From: Burkholderia sp. S171
GTDB lineage: Bacteria > Pseudomonadota > Gammaproteobacteria > Burkholderiales > Burkholderiaceae
Direction: 5' to 3'
DNA: 64,000 nt
Assembly (NCBI RefSeq): GCF_009766085.1
Contig: NZ_LMUF01000015.1
Span: 92,809-156,808 of the forward strand
Shown here one piece after another: positions 44,980 to 54,629 of the stretch (within the stretch, counting starts at the first letter, position 1; each line of letters starts with the position of its first letter). The notes below the pieces were generated by a model. It saw only the letters and a program-made list of their open reading frames with translations. It did no database searches and was not told where the DNA came from. Both the position numbers and the translations under genes were made by a program.

Positions 44980-46491
44980 ATGGATGCAGTGAACAAGCAG
45001 TTCCTGAGTGCACAGTTGTTTATTGACGGGAAGTTCGTCGATGCCGCGTCGGGCGAGACCATGGACATCATCAATCCGGCCGATGGCGCCGCAATCGGCA
45101 CGCTGTCGAAGGCATCGGCGGAGGACGTGGGCCGTGCGGTGCAATGCGCGCATGACGCGTTCGAAAGCGGTGTATGGCGCGACATGCCGTTCACGCAACG
45201 CGCTCGCGTGCTGAACCGTTTCGCCGATCTGTTTGAAGCGGACCTGGAGAATTTCTACAAGCTGGAGACGCTGAACAATGGCCGGCCGATCGTTGAAACG
45301 CGCGCGCAGATTTCACGTTTGCCGCAGTTTTATCGATACTTCGCAGCGCTTGCGCTCACGCGCCGTAGCGATGTGATCCCTATCGAAGGACCGTATCTCT
45401 GCTATACGCAGCGCGTGCCGCTTGGCGTGTGCGCACTGATGACGTCGTTCAATCATCCGTTGATGATCTTGTCGAAGAGCCTCGCGCCCGCGCTCGCAAC
45501 GGGAAACAGCGTGGTGATCAAGGCATCGGAGCAGACACCGCTCACTACGGTGCGGCTGGTTGCGCTATTGCAGCAGGCGGGTGTTCCTGACGGCGTGGTG
45601 AACGTGATCAACGGCGAGGGCAAGGAAGCGGGCGCTGCGCTGGCGCGTCATCCGCTGATCGCCAAGGTCGTATTTACCGGCGGCACGGAAGTGGGGCGCT
45701 CGATAGGCGAGGCGGCGGCGCAGACTTTCGCACTGACAACGCTCGAACTGGGCGGCAAGGGCGCGGTAATCCTGTTCGACGACATGGACATCGATCGTGC
45801 GGTGAACGGCGCGGCGTTCGCGGCGTTTATCGGCGCGGGGCAGACCTGCGTGTGCGGTGCGCGTCTGCTTGTGCATGAATCCATCTACGAGAAGTTTCTC
45901 GAGAAATTCCGCGCCAAGGTCGAAGCAATTCGCGTGGGCAATCCCGCTGATCTCAACACGCAACTCGGCCCGGTGATCTCCGAGCGTTCGCGCGCGCGCA
46001 TCCTTGGCATGCTGGAACGGGGCATCGCGGACGGTGCGAAGCTGCTCGCGGGCGGCGGCATTCCTGCGCATCTGAACGAGGGCTTTTATCTGCAGCCGAC
46101 AGCGTTCTACGATGTCGATCCGAAATCGGAACTGGGGCAGGGCGAGGTGTTCGGTCCCGTCACCGTGATCATGCCGTTCAAGGACGAAGCGGACGCGCTG
46201 CGTATTGCCAACGACACGCAGTTCGGTCTCGCGGCTTCTGTCTGGACAACGGACGTGGCGCGTGCGCATCGCGTGGCGAGCAAGCTGGTGTTCGGCATGG
46301 TCTGGATCAACGATCATCATCGGCTGGATCCGGCTTCGCCGTGGGGCGGCTTCAAGAATAGCGGCGTGGGACGGGAAACTGGCATCGAATCCTTCGATCA
46401 ATTCAGCGAGCCGCGCGCGGTGACCGTCAATACCAGCGGCATCACGGTCGACTGGTATGCCGACGATGGTCAGCTGAAGCGGCTCAACTAA
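44980..46491 (+). CDS. NAD(P)-dependent aldehyde dehydrogenase
   Basis: A 503-residue enzyme oxidising an aldehyde to a carboxylic acid. It shows the cofactor-binding and active-site blocks of the family: SLAPALATGNSVVIKASEQT, VFTGGTEVGRSIGEAAAQ, Glu in TTLELGGKGAVILFDD, Cys in FIGAGQTCVCGARL and QGEVFGPVTVIMPFKDEADA near the C-terminus. The type resembles betaine-aldehyde and semialdehyde dehydrogenases. Last gene of the GntR-controlled operon, so it probably processes a product of the imported compound. Confidence 0.9.
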   Translation: MDAVNKQFLSAQLFIDGKFVDAASGETMDIINPADGAAIGTLSKASAEDVGRAVQCAHDAFESGVWRDMPFTQRARVLNRFADLFEADLENFYKLETLNNGRPIVETRAQISRLPQFYRYFAALALTRRSDVIPIEGPYLCYTQRVPLGVCALMTSFNHPLMILSKSLAPALATGNSVVIKASEQTPLTTVRLVALLQQAGVPDGVVNVINGEGKEAGAALARHPLIAKVVFTGGTEVGRSIGEAAAQTFALTTLELGGKGAVILFDDMDIDRAVNGAAFAAFIGAGQTCVCGARLLVHESIYEKFLEKFRAKVEAIRVGNPADLNTQLGPVISERSRARILGMLERGIADGAKLLAGGGIPAHLNEGFYLQPTAFYDVDPKSELGQGEVFGPVTVIMPFKDEADALRIANDTQFGLAASVWTTDVARAHRVASKLVFGMVWINDHHRLDPASPWGGFKNSGVGRETGIESFDQFSEPRAVTVNTSGITVDWYADDGQLKRLN

Positions 46492-46912
46492 AGCGGCCGA
46501 AACGTATAACGCCGGCGGCGCAACGGTGACCACTGGTAGTGGCATCGTTGCAGGCTTTCGCGCATGCATCGTGCATGGATCGCACGGCCAATTCACTATC
46601 GCGCGCTTTCATGGAAAGCAGTCGCCTATCTGCAATGTTTGCCTTCTGACCCCTCTCCCTCGCTTGCACCAAACGAAAGCACCCGACTGGACCTACCGTC
46701 AGCCGGGTGGTCTTTCTACAATCGTCACAACTGAATCGCCTGTATAGGGAGCGTCTTCAGGCTGGTCGATGACAGCAAGACGTCCCTGCGGCGGATCCAT
46801 CGAAGCAGAAGGGTGCGGCCGTTTCGAGGTTCGCCACGACTCAAGGCCGTCCAACGCGCGTTCCTCAATGAACGTCCAAAGCCGAACTTTTGATCCTGAC
46901 GAGGAGTGTCGC
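46492..46912 (+). other. Intergenic region between aldehyde dehydrogenase and amine oxidase
   Basis: No credible gene. A hairpin-like inverted repeat at about 46675-46714 (GAAAGCACCCG with CGGGTGGTCTTTC) could terminate the preceding operon. The remainder should hold the promoter of the oxidoreductase. Confidence 0.4.
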
Positions 46913-48328
46913 ATGGAGCACAGTGCAATCGAACGGGTTGCGCCGAGCGTGCCTGTTGAACGAAGCAGCGCCGCGCAATACGATCCAACATACGACCCGC
47001 TCGTGTCCCCCGGCCCGGGTCATGGCAAGCAATACGCGCCTACCTACTGGGTCGCAACTGCCGGTGCTCCGCCGTCCGACGACGGCCCGATCAACCAGGA
47101 CATCGACGTGGACGTGGCGATCATCGGCGGTGGCTACACAGGCCTTGCCACCGCGCTATGCCTGGCGCGCGACCATGGCATCAAGGCAGTCGTTCTCGAG
47201 GCCAACAAGACGAGCTGGGGCTGCAGCAGCCGCAACGGCGGCCAAGGCCAGAACGCTTCCGGACGTCTGTCGCGTTCCCAATGGATCGAACGATGGGGCA
47301 AAGACGTCGCGCTGAAAATGCACGACGAGATTTTAGAAGGCTTCCAGAATTTCAAGTCGCTGGTGGCCGAAATCGATTGCGATCCGCAGCCCGGCGGTCA
47401 CTTCCTGATTGCGCATCGACCGCGCATGATGGAAAAGCTCGCCGCCGAGGCGAAGGTTTGGAAGAACGTGTTCGGCTACCCCTCCGAGCTGCTCGATCAG
47501 GCAACGTTTCGTCGTGAGTATGTGAACGATGCTGAAGCGGCCGGCGCGCTCCATGAACCCGAGGGCATCGGTATCCATGCGTTGAAGCTTGCATTCGGCT
47601 ACTTGCGGCTTGCTCGCGAGGCGGGAGCACGGGTGCATCCGGCAAGTCCTGTGACCGGGTGGGAAACCATCAACGGGGTCCATCATCTCCGTACACCCGG
47701 CGGCATCGTGCGGGCGCGCTCGGTGGGCATTGCGACGGGTGCCTATACGGCCCCTGATCTTCATCCGTCGCTGACCGGCCGTGTCATGCCGATCCTGTCC
47801 AATTCGATGGTGACGCGCCCGCTCACTCAGCAGGAAATTGCAGCATGCAACTTCCGCACGACACAGGTGCTGACCGACACGCGCACCCTGCGTTTCTATT
47901 ACCGCTTTCTGCCGGATAACCGGCTGCAGATCGGCAGCCGCAGCGCAATCACAGGTGCTGACGCACCGAATTCCCGCCACTACGATTTGCTCGTGGAAGG
48001 CATGGTTCGCAAGTTCCCCGCGTTGCGCGGCGTTGCGATCGACTATTCGTGGTGGGGCTGGGTCGATGTCGCTCACGACATGATGCCGCGCATCTGTCAG
48101 CCTGATCCGAAGCAATCGGTCTATTACGCGCTGGGTTACGGTGGCAACGGCGTATCGTATTCGCAGCAGGCGGGCAGGCGGTTGGCCGAGCAAATCGCAG
48201 GGAAGGGAGGGAAACAGACGCTGCCGATTTTCACGTCACCGTTACCCGGTCACCCGTTCGCACCGTTTCGCCGGATTGGCCAACGGATGCTCTATCAGTT
48301 GTACTTCAGGCGCGACGAGAAACGCTGA
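46913..48328 (+). CDS. FAD-dependent amine oxidoreductase (PuuB-like)
   Basis: A 471-residue DAO-type flavoprotein related to gamma-glutamylputrescine oxidase. The ATG at 46913 was chosen because GAGGAG precedes it by 7 bases; frames open further left lack this. The FAD fold is VDVAIIGGGYTGLATALCLA followed by VVLEANKTSWGCSSRNGGQG. Other blocks are PGGHFLIAHR, GTRVHPASPV-like GARVHPASPVTGW, YYRFLPDNRLQIGSR and the C-terminal YYALGYGGNGVSYSQQAGRR. It probably oxidises a secondary amine or an N-substituted compound, releasing an aldehyde that the neighbouring aldehyde dehydrogenase could use. That link is inference. Confidence 0.87.
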   Translation: MEHSAIERVAPSVPVERSSAAQYDPTYDPLVSPGPGHGKQYAPTYWVATAGAPPSDDGPINQDIDVDVAIIGGGYTGLATALCLARDHGIKAVVLEANKTSWGCSSRNGGQGQNASGRLSRSQWIERWGKDVALKMHDEILEGFQNFKSLVAEIDCDPQPGGHFLIAHRPRMMEKLAAEAKVWKNVFGYPSELLDQATFRREYVNDAEAAGALHEPEGIGIHALKLAFGYLRLAREAGARVHPASPVTGWETINGVHHLRTPGGIVRARSVGIATGAYTAPDLHPSLTGRVMPILSNSMVTRPLTQQEIAACNFRTTQVLTDTRTLRFYYRFLPDNRLQIGSRSAITGADAPNSRHYDLLVEGMVRKFPALRGVAIDYSWWGWVDVAHDMMPRICQPDPKQSVYYALGYGGNGVSYSQQAGRRLAEQIAGKGGKQTLPIFTSPLPGHPFAPFRRIGQRMLYQLYFRRDEKR

Positions 48329-48426
48329 ACGGGGCGCGCGTGATCACTTGCGCGCGCCTGGCTTGGACACTTGGTAAGTAGTGCTGGCCGTTGGACCAAT
48401 TTGTCGGAGTAAATGAGACGCTGTCT

Positions 48427-49392
48427 CTAGCAGTGGCAAGCGGTTGATGTTGCCGCAGCAAGCGCGTCGAGCGCGGCCTGTTTCGCTTCGTTGTCGAACA
48501 GGCCGATAAGAACGATCACAGACTCCGTGACGACGTCTCCGGGAAATTGCGTGATAAGAATGCGGCCGCCCGCCACATGAAGCTCTTGTGTCGCCGCTTC
48601 ACCGTCAAGAAGGATCAGGCCTTTCGCTCGCAATAGTCGGCCTGAGACGCTTCGCAGCGCGTCCTTGAGTTTCTTGCGATCCAAGGGTGCGTCTGTTCGA
48701 AAGAGAAAGCTGCAGAAGTCCACCGGGAGCTTCGGGTTTGAACTTCTCATCTGACGCGGCTGGCCAAAGCGAAGCTCGCTAGTGACGTTGTTATCGAAGA
48801 AGAGTTCCAAAGGAACCGCGCCGTTTGTGGTTTCCAGCATGATCCCCGTATGCGCCACCGTCGCGAGTTCGGCCACGATAGCCGCTTTGTTTCGCTCGTC
48901 GATCAAGTCAGTTTTGGTCAGCAGAATTGCCGTCGCTCCGGCGATCTGTTGCCGTGCGATATCGCCTACGTAGGGGTCTAAAAGCGTCTGCGTGATGCAC
49001 GCTAGATCCACTGCAACGATGATGCCGTACAGCCTGTAAGCGCGATCCAACAGTCCAATCTGCGCGATGCGCACGGGATCCGATACCCCGCTTGCCTCGA
49101 TAATCAGAAAGTCGGGCGGATCGGGCCGGTTGCTGATCGAAAGCAATGCATCGACGAGGCGTCCGCCAATAGAACAACAGACGCAGCCGTTCTCCAGGTT
49201 GATGACGTCGTCAGTGCGCTCCCTGATCAAGGCAGCGTCGATATTGATCGAACCGAAATCATTGACGAGCACGGTAATGCGGCGCTGTCCCGCATTGGCG
49301 AGGACATGATTGAGCAGCGTCGTCTTGCCCGCGCCCAGATACCCACCGATAACAATCAGCGGAATCGGCTCCTGTATGCCGCTCGCTGTCAT
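48427..49392 (-). CDS. CobW-family GTPase (metallochaperone type)
   Basis: A 321-residue G3E GTPase. Walker A is GGYLGAGKTTLLNHVL; then NDFGSINID, the metal-binding ENGCVCCSIGG (CxCC), a LLTKTDLID guanine-specificity motif and a CobW C-terminal domain ending in CHC. Such GTPases deliver zinc, cobalt or another metal to enzymes. The ATG at 49392 overlaps the stop of the amidohydrolase gene in ATGA, so translation is coupled. It is the last gene of the DUF3311-symporter-amidohydrolase-CobW operon, which suggests it metallates that amidohydrolase. Confidence 0.88.
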   Translation of the reverse strand: MTASGIQEPIPLIVIGGYLGAGKTTLLNHVLANAGQRRITVLVNDFGSINIDAALIRERTDDVINLENGCVCCSIGGRLVDALLSISNRPDPPDFLIIEASGVSDPVRIAQIGLLDRAYRLYGIIVAVDLACITQTLLDPYVGDIARQQIAGATAILLTKTDLIDERNKAAIVAELATVAHTGIMLETTNGAVPLELFFDNNVTSELRFGQPRQMRSSNPKLPVDFCSFLFRTDAPLDRKKLKDALRSVSGRLLRAKGLILLDGEAATQELHVAGGRILITQFPGDVVTESVIVLIGLFDNEAKQAALDALAAATSTACHC

Positions 49393-51044
49393 CCTGCCGG
49401 CCCCTGGAAGATACGACCACCGAGCACGGTTCCCCACACTTGCAGATTCTTCAACCGCTCGGGCGCGACATCACTCGGGTCATCGTCCAACACGGCGAAG
49501 TCGGCGAACTTGCCCACCTCGATACTGCCGACAAGATGGTCCATCTTCAGCGTGTAGGCAGCACCCAGCGTGATTGCCCGCAACGCGTCTGCGACCGGGA
49601 CACGCTCGCTTGCGCCCAGCACTCGCCCCGAAGATGTCTCGCGTTGCGAAGCACACCACGCCGTGAACAACGGATTCAACGGCGTGATGGGCGCATCGGA
49701 ATGAAAGGCGAACGGGATACCCAGGCGCCGCGCTGATTCGGCAGCGTCCATGCGGTTCGCGCGATCGGCGCCCATGGTCTGCTCGTAGTGTGCATCGCCC
49801 CAATAGTAGAGATGGTTGGAGAAGAAATTGATGCACAGGCCCAGTTTTGCCGCTCGTGCGAGCTGGCTTGCGTCGGCCATCTGACAGTGCTGCAGCGTAT
49901 GCCGATGATCGAGGCGAGGGTACTGGTCGAGAATCTTTTCGAGTGCGTCGAGGACCAGTTCGGTCGCCTCGTCGCCGTTGGTATGAATATGCAGTTGCAG
50001 TCCGGCCTCATGGAACGGCGAAAACACATCGACGAACTGGCTTGGCGGAATCAACCACAGTCCATTCGGTTTGCCATTCAGATATCCCGGCCATTTGAGG
50101 CGCGCGGTGAAGCCTTGAATCGATCCATCGACAATGAATTTGACCGGTCCGAAGCGCAGCTTCTCCGTGTTGTCGCCGATAGCCGACAGAACGCGCTGCG
50201 GGCCGCCTTCGGGGCATCGCTGCGGCGCGAAGGCGGGAACAATCCTGAGCGGGTAGGCCGGGTCGTTGGTTACGTCTCTCAGGTTCTGATTGCCCCGTTC
50301 AGAGAAGTCGTTCACCAGGTCGGTCGCGGTTGTGACGCCAGCCAGTTGTGCGACCCGGCCGAAGTTCCAGATGGCCTCTTTCTTCTCGCTCGCCGCAATG
50401 GAAAGTCCTCCGCCGATCAACCGGTACACCGGGAACATGGCGGCGAACTCCTGCAGTTCGCCGGTCGGCTCGCCGTCGGCATCCTTGCCGATTCCGTCGA
50501 TGTCCGTTTCGCTATCAATACCGGCAAGCGCCAGCATCGACGAATTGACGTTCATCAGATGCACGCTGGCGTGGAGTATGACAATGGGCCGGCCGGCGCA
50601 GACGGTATCGAGTTCTTTGACCGATAAACGCTTCGTGCCAAAGAAGATTGGATCGAAACCCCAGGCGAGCAGAGGCGCCTGCTCGTCCGTCATCAGGTCG
50701 TGAGCCACCTTGAGCCGGTCGATCACCGCATCAAGGGTTTGTAATCCGGGACGACGGACGCCATCAGGCCCACGACGATCGTGATAGCCGACATAAACTG
50801 CGTCCCACATCGCGCCTTCCATCAGGTGGCAATGGCCTTCCACCAAACCGGGCATCAGCACTTTGTCTTTGAACGTATCGACGATTTCCGCATCGCCCCA
50901 CTGCTTCACGTCGTCACTACTTCCGACAGACAGGATCCTGCCATCGCGAATGGCGACATGAGTGGCGTGTGGTTGCGCCGGGTTCATCGTGAGGATTTTC
51001 TTAGCCACCAGAACCTGGATGGGACTTTTTGATGCGTGATTCAT
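49389..51044 (-). CDS. Amidohydrolase family protein (YtcJ/amidohydrolase 3 type)
   Basis: A 551-residue metal-dependent hydrolase. The metal ligand motif LVEGHCHLMEGA is near residue 65; HIHTNGDEATELVLD, RHTLQHCQMAD and AFHSDAPITPLNPLFTAW follow, and the C-terminal barrel edge has LKMDHLVGSIEVGKFADFAV. This group hydrolyses amides, carbamates or N-acyl compounds; the substrate is not predictable. It overlaps the CobW gene by 4 bases and is 37 bp after the symporter stop. Confidence 0.86.
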   Translation of the reverse strand: MNHASKSPIQVLVAKKILTMNPAQPHATHVAIRDGRILSVGSSDDVKQWGDAEIVDTFKDKVLMPGLVEGHCHLMEGAMWDAVYVGYHDRRGPDGVRRPGLQTLDAVIDRLKVAHDLMTDEQAPLLAWGFDPIFFGTKRLSVKELDTVCAGRPIVILHASVHLMNVNSSMLALAGIDSETDIDGIGKDADGEPTGELQEFAAMFPVYRLIGGGLSIAASEKKEAIWNFGRVAQLAGVTTATDLVNDFSERGNQNLRDVTNDPAYPLRIVPAFAPQRCPEGGPQRVLSAIGDNTEKLRFGPVKFIVDGSIQGFTARLKWPGYLNGKPNGLWLIPPSQFVDVFSPFHEAGLQLHIHTNGDEATELVLDALEKILDQYPRLDHRHTLQHCQMADASQLARAAKLGLCINFFSNHLYYWGDAHYEQTMGADRANRMDAAESARRLGIPFAFHSDAPITPLNPLFTAWCASQRETSSGRVLGASERVPVADALRAITLGAAYTLKMDHLVGSIEVGKFADFAVLDDDPSDVAPERLKNLQVWGTVLGGRIFQGPAG

Positions 51045-51081
51045 AAACGCTCGCTAGAGAGTCTGGTAGTCGATACAGCGA

Positions 51082-52467
51082 TCAAGACAAAGCATGCACG
51101 TGAGGCCGCTTCATCGCAAGATGTACTGCGGCCAGCACGGCCACGTTCACGGCTAAGCAAACAAGACCCAGATTCAAGCCGCCTAAATCAACCTGTAAAA
51201 CATACAGGACGATCGCCAGGAGTTGTCCGGTGAGCATGCCTGATGCGATGGCAGCCGGCCGCACGCGAAGCCCGAACAGTATCGCAATGACGCCGGGGAA
51301 GAACTGGGTCACGCCGTAGTACGTGGTGTTGATGAGCGTGAGCATCAGGTTAGGCGTAAGCAGGGTCATCACGATCGACACGATCAGGTAGATGACGATC
51401 ACCACCTTCGCACTCGCCTTCTGCTTGTTCTCCGGCATGTTCGGCAGCAGGTTGCGCGTAACGATCGGTCCGATGGAAAGGCAGATGCCTGCCAGCACGA
51501 GCAATCCGGACAACGATGCGCCAGCGGCCACAAGACCTAGCAACCAGCCCGGCAGCAAACGGATCGCGGCTGCGAAGAATGCTTCGTTGGGCGAAGCAAG
51601 ATGCAGGTTCTGGCTGATCGCATAGTAGGAGGCGACCACGAGAAACGGATACATCAACATGTAGAGCGGCATGGCGACCTGGGTGCGCCGGATCGTGTTC
51701 GCGCTTTTTGCCGTGAAGAAATTCTGCACCGCGAAGGGCATTACATAGAAGCCGAGCGACTGGAACAGCATGGTGCTCATTGAGAACGTCAACTGATGGG
51801 CATCCATCCGGTTGCTGACGTGCAGGCTCGCCGCGTGGAAGACTTCAGTGACGCCGACTTCCGCCGAGACGGCGACCCCGGTAATAACAATGGCGGCGAC
51901 CATGAGGATGTCTTTCAGCACGGCTATATAAGCCGATGCCCGCACGCCCGCGATCGCTATGTACGTGAACGCAAGCATGGCCGATATCATGATCAGATAG
52001 AACGGCTGGAAATTCCAGCCGAGCCCCTTGAGCGCGGCCACCAGTCCGGTGAACTGCAATTGGCCCCAGGGCAGCAGGAACAGAATGGCCGACGCGGCCA
52101 CAACGAGTTCGAGCGTACGGCTCTGAAAATGGCCCTTGAACAGGTCGGGCAGGGTGATCGCGTTATAGCGCTTGCCCGCTTGCCAGATCTTTGGCCCAAT
52201 AAAATAACCGACCGGATACGCCAGCAGGATGTAACCGAGGAACCAGACGCCGTAGGTCGGTCCCTTGGCATAAATGCCGCCGGGAAACCCCACCATCGTG
52301 CCAATACTGTAGATCTCGCCCGCGGCGAGAAAGAACACGAGGTACGCGCCGAACTGCCGCGACGCAACAAAGAAATCGTGCACGCTTTGGGGGCCGCGGC
52401 CTGATTTCGAACGGATCGCCAGGTAGAGCGAAAAGACGATGAAGCCTAGAAATACGGCGGTAGCCAT
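51082..52467 (-). CDS. Sodium:solute symporter family protein
   Basis: A 461-residue SSS-family permease with about 12-13 helices. It starts MATAVFLGFIVFSLYLAIRS, then RSKSGRGPQSVHDFFVASRQ, YSIGTMVGFPGGIYAKGPTY, the internal helices and GASLSGLLVLAGICLSIGPI. Co-transcribed with a DUF3311 protein encoded 13 bp upstream; such short membrane partners are common with SSS permeases. Substrate unknown but likely the compound cleaved by the amidohydrolase downstream. Confidence 0.87.
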   Translation of the reverse strand: MATAVFLGFIVFSLYLAIRSKSGRGPQSVHDFFVASRQFGAYLVFFLAAGEIYSIGTMVGFPGGIYAKGPTYGVWFLGYILLAYPVGYFIGPKIWQAGKRYNAITLPDLFKGHFQSRTLELVVAASAILFLLPWGQLQFTGLVAALKGLGWNFQPFYLIMISAMLAFTYIAIAGVRASAYIAVLKDILMVAAIVITGVAVSAEVGVTEVFHAASLHVSNRMDAHQLTFSMSTMLFQSLGFYVMPFAVQNFFTAKSANTIRRTQVAMPLYMLMYPFLVVASYYAISQNLHLASPNEAFFAAAIRLLPGWLLGLVAAGASLSGLLVLAGICLSIGPIVTRNLLPNMPENKQKASAKVVIVIYLIVSIVMTLLTPNLMLTLINTTYYGVTQFFPGVIAILFGLRVRPAAIASGMLTGQLLAIVLYVLQVDLGGLNLGLVCLAVNVAVLAAVHLAMKRPHVHALS

Positions 52468-52480
52468 CCGTCATCCTCCT

Positions 52481-52690
52481 TCAGTTGTTGTCGGGATGTG
52501 CGTCGTCGAAATGGCAGTCGAACAGACGCCAGCAGAGCATCAGGCAGCCCGACGTCAGGACGAACCATCCGAAGATCCAGGCGTAGATGAACGGGACGCC
52601 CAGCACGGTCATGTCCACCGATGCGACCCACGGCAGCAGGCCGATGACGCCTATATAGGGAATACCGATGCCGATGAAAAGCTTGAGCAT
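52481..52690 (-). CDS. DUF3311 small membrane protein
   Basis: A 69-residue protein with two predicted helices (FIGIGIPYIGVIGLLPWVAS and PFIYAWIFGWFVLTSGCLMLCW), the DUF3311 pattern. Start ATG at 52690 has GGAGACGAC before it; a longer frame to 52756 lacks a ribosome site. It probably forms a subunit with the adjacent symporter and is the first gene of that operon. Confidence 0.8.
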   Translation of the reverse strand: MLKLFIGIGIPYIGVIGLLPWVASVDMTVLGVPFIYAWIFGWFVLTSGCLMLCWRLFDCHFDDAHPDNN

Positions 52691-52833
52691 GTCGTCTCCG
52701 TGTGTTGCGGACCCTCGGGTGTATTTGAGTTGCGTCCGAATCGCGTTTGAAGTCACGCGTGCGGCGAACGACTCCAGTATTGCAAGCCATAATTAAGGAT
52801 GAGTAGGGCCAGTGCGCCTGAATCGCTAAGTCC

Positions 52834-52863
52834 ACATGCCGTCGCCCGGGAGCGACGGCATGT
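52834..52863 (-). terminator. Hairpin after the ABC transporter operon
   Basis: A perfect 12-bp inverted repeat (ACATGCCGTCGC, 6-base loop, GCGACGGCATGT) directly follows the permease stop. No T tract follows on the minus strand, so it may be a terminator or a 3' end stabiliser. Confidence 0.6.
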
Positions 52864-52872
52864 TCAAGAAGA

Positions 52873-53790
52873 CTAGACCTTGCCCTTCCAGGGCACGAGC
52901 ACCCGCTCTACGTAACGCATCAGTAGGTCGAAACACAGCGCAAAGAATCCGATCACGATAATGCCCATGATGACCACATCGCTTGCTAGAAACTCTGCGG
53001 CGTTGAGTACCATGAAACCTAGCCCGCTCGTGGATGCCACCATCTCGGCGGCGACCAGCGTGGTCCAGCCCACGCCAATGCCAATGCGCATGCCCGTGAA
53101 TATCTCCGGCATGGCAGATTTGAGAATCACGTAGAGGACAACCTGAGTGCGCGATGCCCCCATCGAATAGGCGGCATGAATCTGCTCGATCGATACTGAG
53201 CGCACGCCGGCCCGCGCGGCGATGGCAAGTGGCGCGAAGATCGCGAGGTAGATCAGAAACACCTTCGAGAATTCACCAATGCCAAACCAGATGATGATGA
53301 GCGGCAAGTAAGCAAGCGGCGGCAATGGACGATAGAACTCGATCGGCGGATCAAACAGGCCGCGCGCGATGCGCGACACGCCCATCATCACACCCACGGG
53401 TATGGCGGTCAGACACGCCAGCGCAAAGGCGCCAAACACGCGCAAGAGGCTGATTCCGGTATGTTGCGCCAGGGTAGAGTTGGCGAAGCCGTCCGTTGCC
53501 ACCAGGAGAAATTTCGCATAAACGGCCTGCGGCGAAGGCAGGAAGAGCGGCTTGATCAAGTGCAAGTTCGTCACCGCGAACCACACCCCGAAGAGCGCGA
53601 GGATGGTGAACATGCTGGCGGCAACACTGCTGCCTTGCCCCGGCACGCCAAACGAGTCGCCGGGCTTGACGGGTTTCTTGGCGAGAATACGCGCACGGCG
53701 GCGCGGCCGTTGCGGCGGTTCGACGGAGGTGTCGGATCTCATGGGCACATTGCGGTGAGGTAGCGCATTAATGGATTTCGAACTAGACAT
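52873..53790 (-). CDS. ABC transporter permease, TauC/SsuC type
   Basis: A 305-residue permease with a long polar N-terminal segment, six predicted helices and the ABC-contact loop [20 protein letters not shown]. The [20 protein letters not shown] segment is typical of nitrate/sulfonate/taurine importers. It overlaps the ATPase gene by 8 bp. Third gene of the SBP-ATPase-permease operon. Confidence 0.88.
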   Translation of the reverse strand: MSSSKSINALPHRNVPMRSDTSVEPPQRPRRRARILAKKPVKPGDSFGVPGQGSSVAASMFTILALFGVWFAVTNLHLIKPLFLPSPQAVYAKFLLVATDGFANSTLAQHTGISLLRVFGAFALACLTAIPVGVMMGVSRIARGLFDPPIEFYRPLPPLAYLPLIIIWFGIGEFSKVFLIYLAIFAPLAIAARAGVRSVSIEQIHAAYSMGASRTQVVLYVILKSAMPEIFTGMRIGIGVGWTTLVAAEMVASTSGLGFMVLNAAEFLASDVVIMGIIVIGFFALCFDLLMRYVERVLVPWKGKV

Positions 53791-54598
53791 GAGCCACCTC
53801 CGCTGCTGCGCCGTGAGATTTTTCGTCGCCGTAGATAATGCTGAGTATGCGCTCGCGCATTTCGATGAAGTCAGGGCTCGATTTGACCGCCCGTGCGTCG
53901 CGGGTGTCGAGAAAACGCCGGTTGAAGTCGAGTTCGTAGGTATGCGTGATACGCCCCGGCCGGGGTGACATGACGATCAGGCGGCTGGCGAGAAAGAGCG
54001 CTTCCTCCACGCTATGGGTGATGAAGAAGAACATTTTGTTGGTCTTCTTCCAGACGTCGAGCAACAACTCCTGGATGGTTTCGCGGGTGAGTGCATCGAG
54101 TGCAGCCATGGGTTCATCCATCAGCAGCATGGCGGGATCGCAGGTCAGGGCACGCGCAATACCTACACGCTGCTGCATTCCTCCGGACAACTGATAGATC
54201 ATATGTTTGTGGAAATCCTGCAGCCCGACGAGTGCGAGGTTGCGCACGGCGATCTCGCGACGCCTGGCCTTCGCCACCCCCTGCAGCTTCAGCCCGAATT
54301 CCGCGTTATCAATCACATTCAGCCACGGCAGCAATGCGTGCTTCTGGAACACCACGCCGCGATCGGCTCCGGGCCCGGCGATAGGTTCACCTCCGAGCAG
54401 CAGCTCTCCAGCTGTCGGCGCGATAAACCCTGCCATCAGCGACAGCAAGGTGGTCTTGCCGCAACCCGACGCGCCCAGCGCGACCACCAGGTCACCCGAA
54501 TCGATCTTGAGGTTGATGTTGTCCAGTGCGTGCACGCTCTCGCCCGCACGGCGTCCCGGGAACGTCACGCTGACGTTCGTGATCTTCATGCTTTCCAT
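53783..54598 (-). CDS. ABC transporter ATP-binding protein, TauB/SsuB type
   Basis: A 271-residue ATPase with Walker [13 protein letters not shown]-loop [14 protein letters not shown], signature [15 protein letters not shown], Walker [19 protein letters not shown] and the H-loop in [14 protein letters not shown]. Such subunits power uptake of sulfonates, taurine, nitrate or riboflavin precursors. Its stop overlaps the permease start. Confidence 0.9.
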   Translation of the reverse strand: MESMKITNVSVTFPGRRAGESVHALDNINLKIDSGDLVVALGASGCGKTTLLSLMAGFIAPTAGELLLGGEPIAGPGADRGVVFQKHALLPWLNVIDNAEFGLKLQGVAKARRREIAVRNLALVGLQDFHKHMIYQLSGGMQQRVGIARALTCDPAMLLMDEPMAALDALTRETIQELLLDVWKKTNKMFFFITHSVEEALFLASRLIVMSPRPGRITHTYELDFNRRFLDTRDARAVKSSPDFIEMRERILSIIYGDEKSHGAAAEVAHV

Positions 54599-54629
54599 AG
54601 ATCCCCCTGGTCGACGACCATGGCGTTGT

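Noticed and set aside
46769..46912. Longer N-terminus for the amine oxidase
   Set aside because: The frame is open to 46769, but only the ATG at 46913 has a good ribosome site, and the extra residues are unlike the family.
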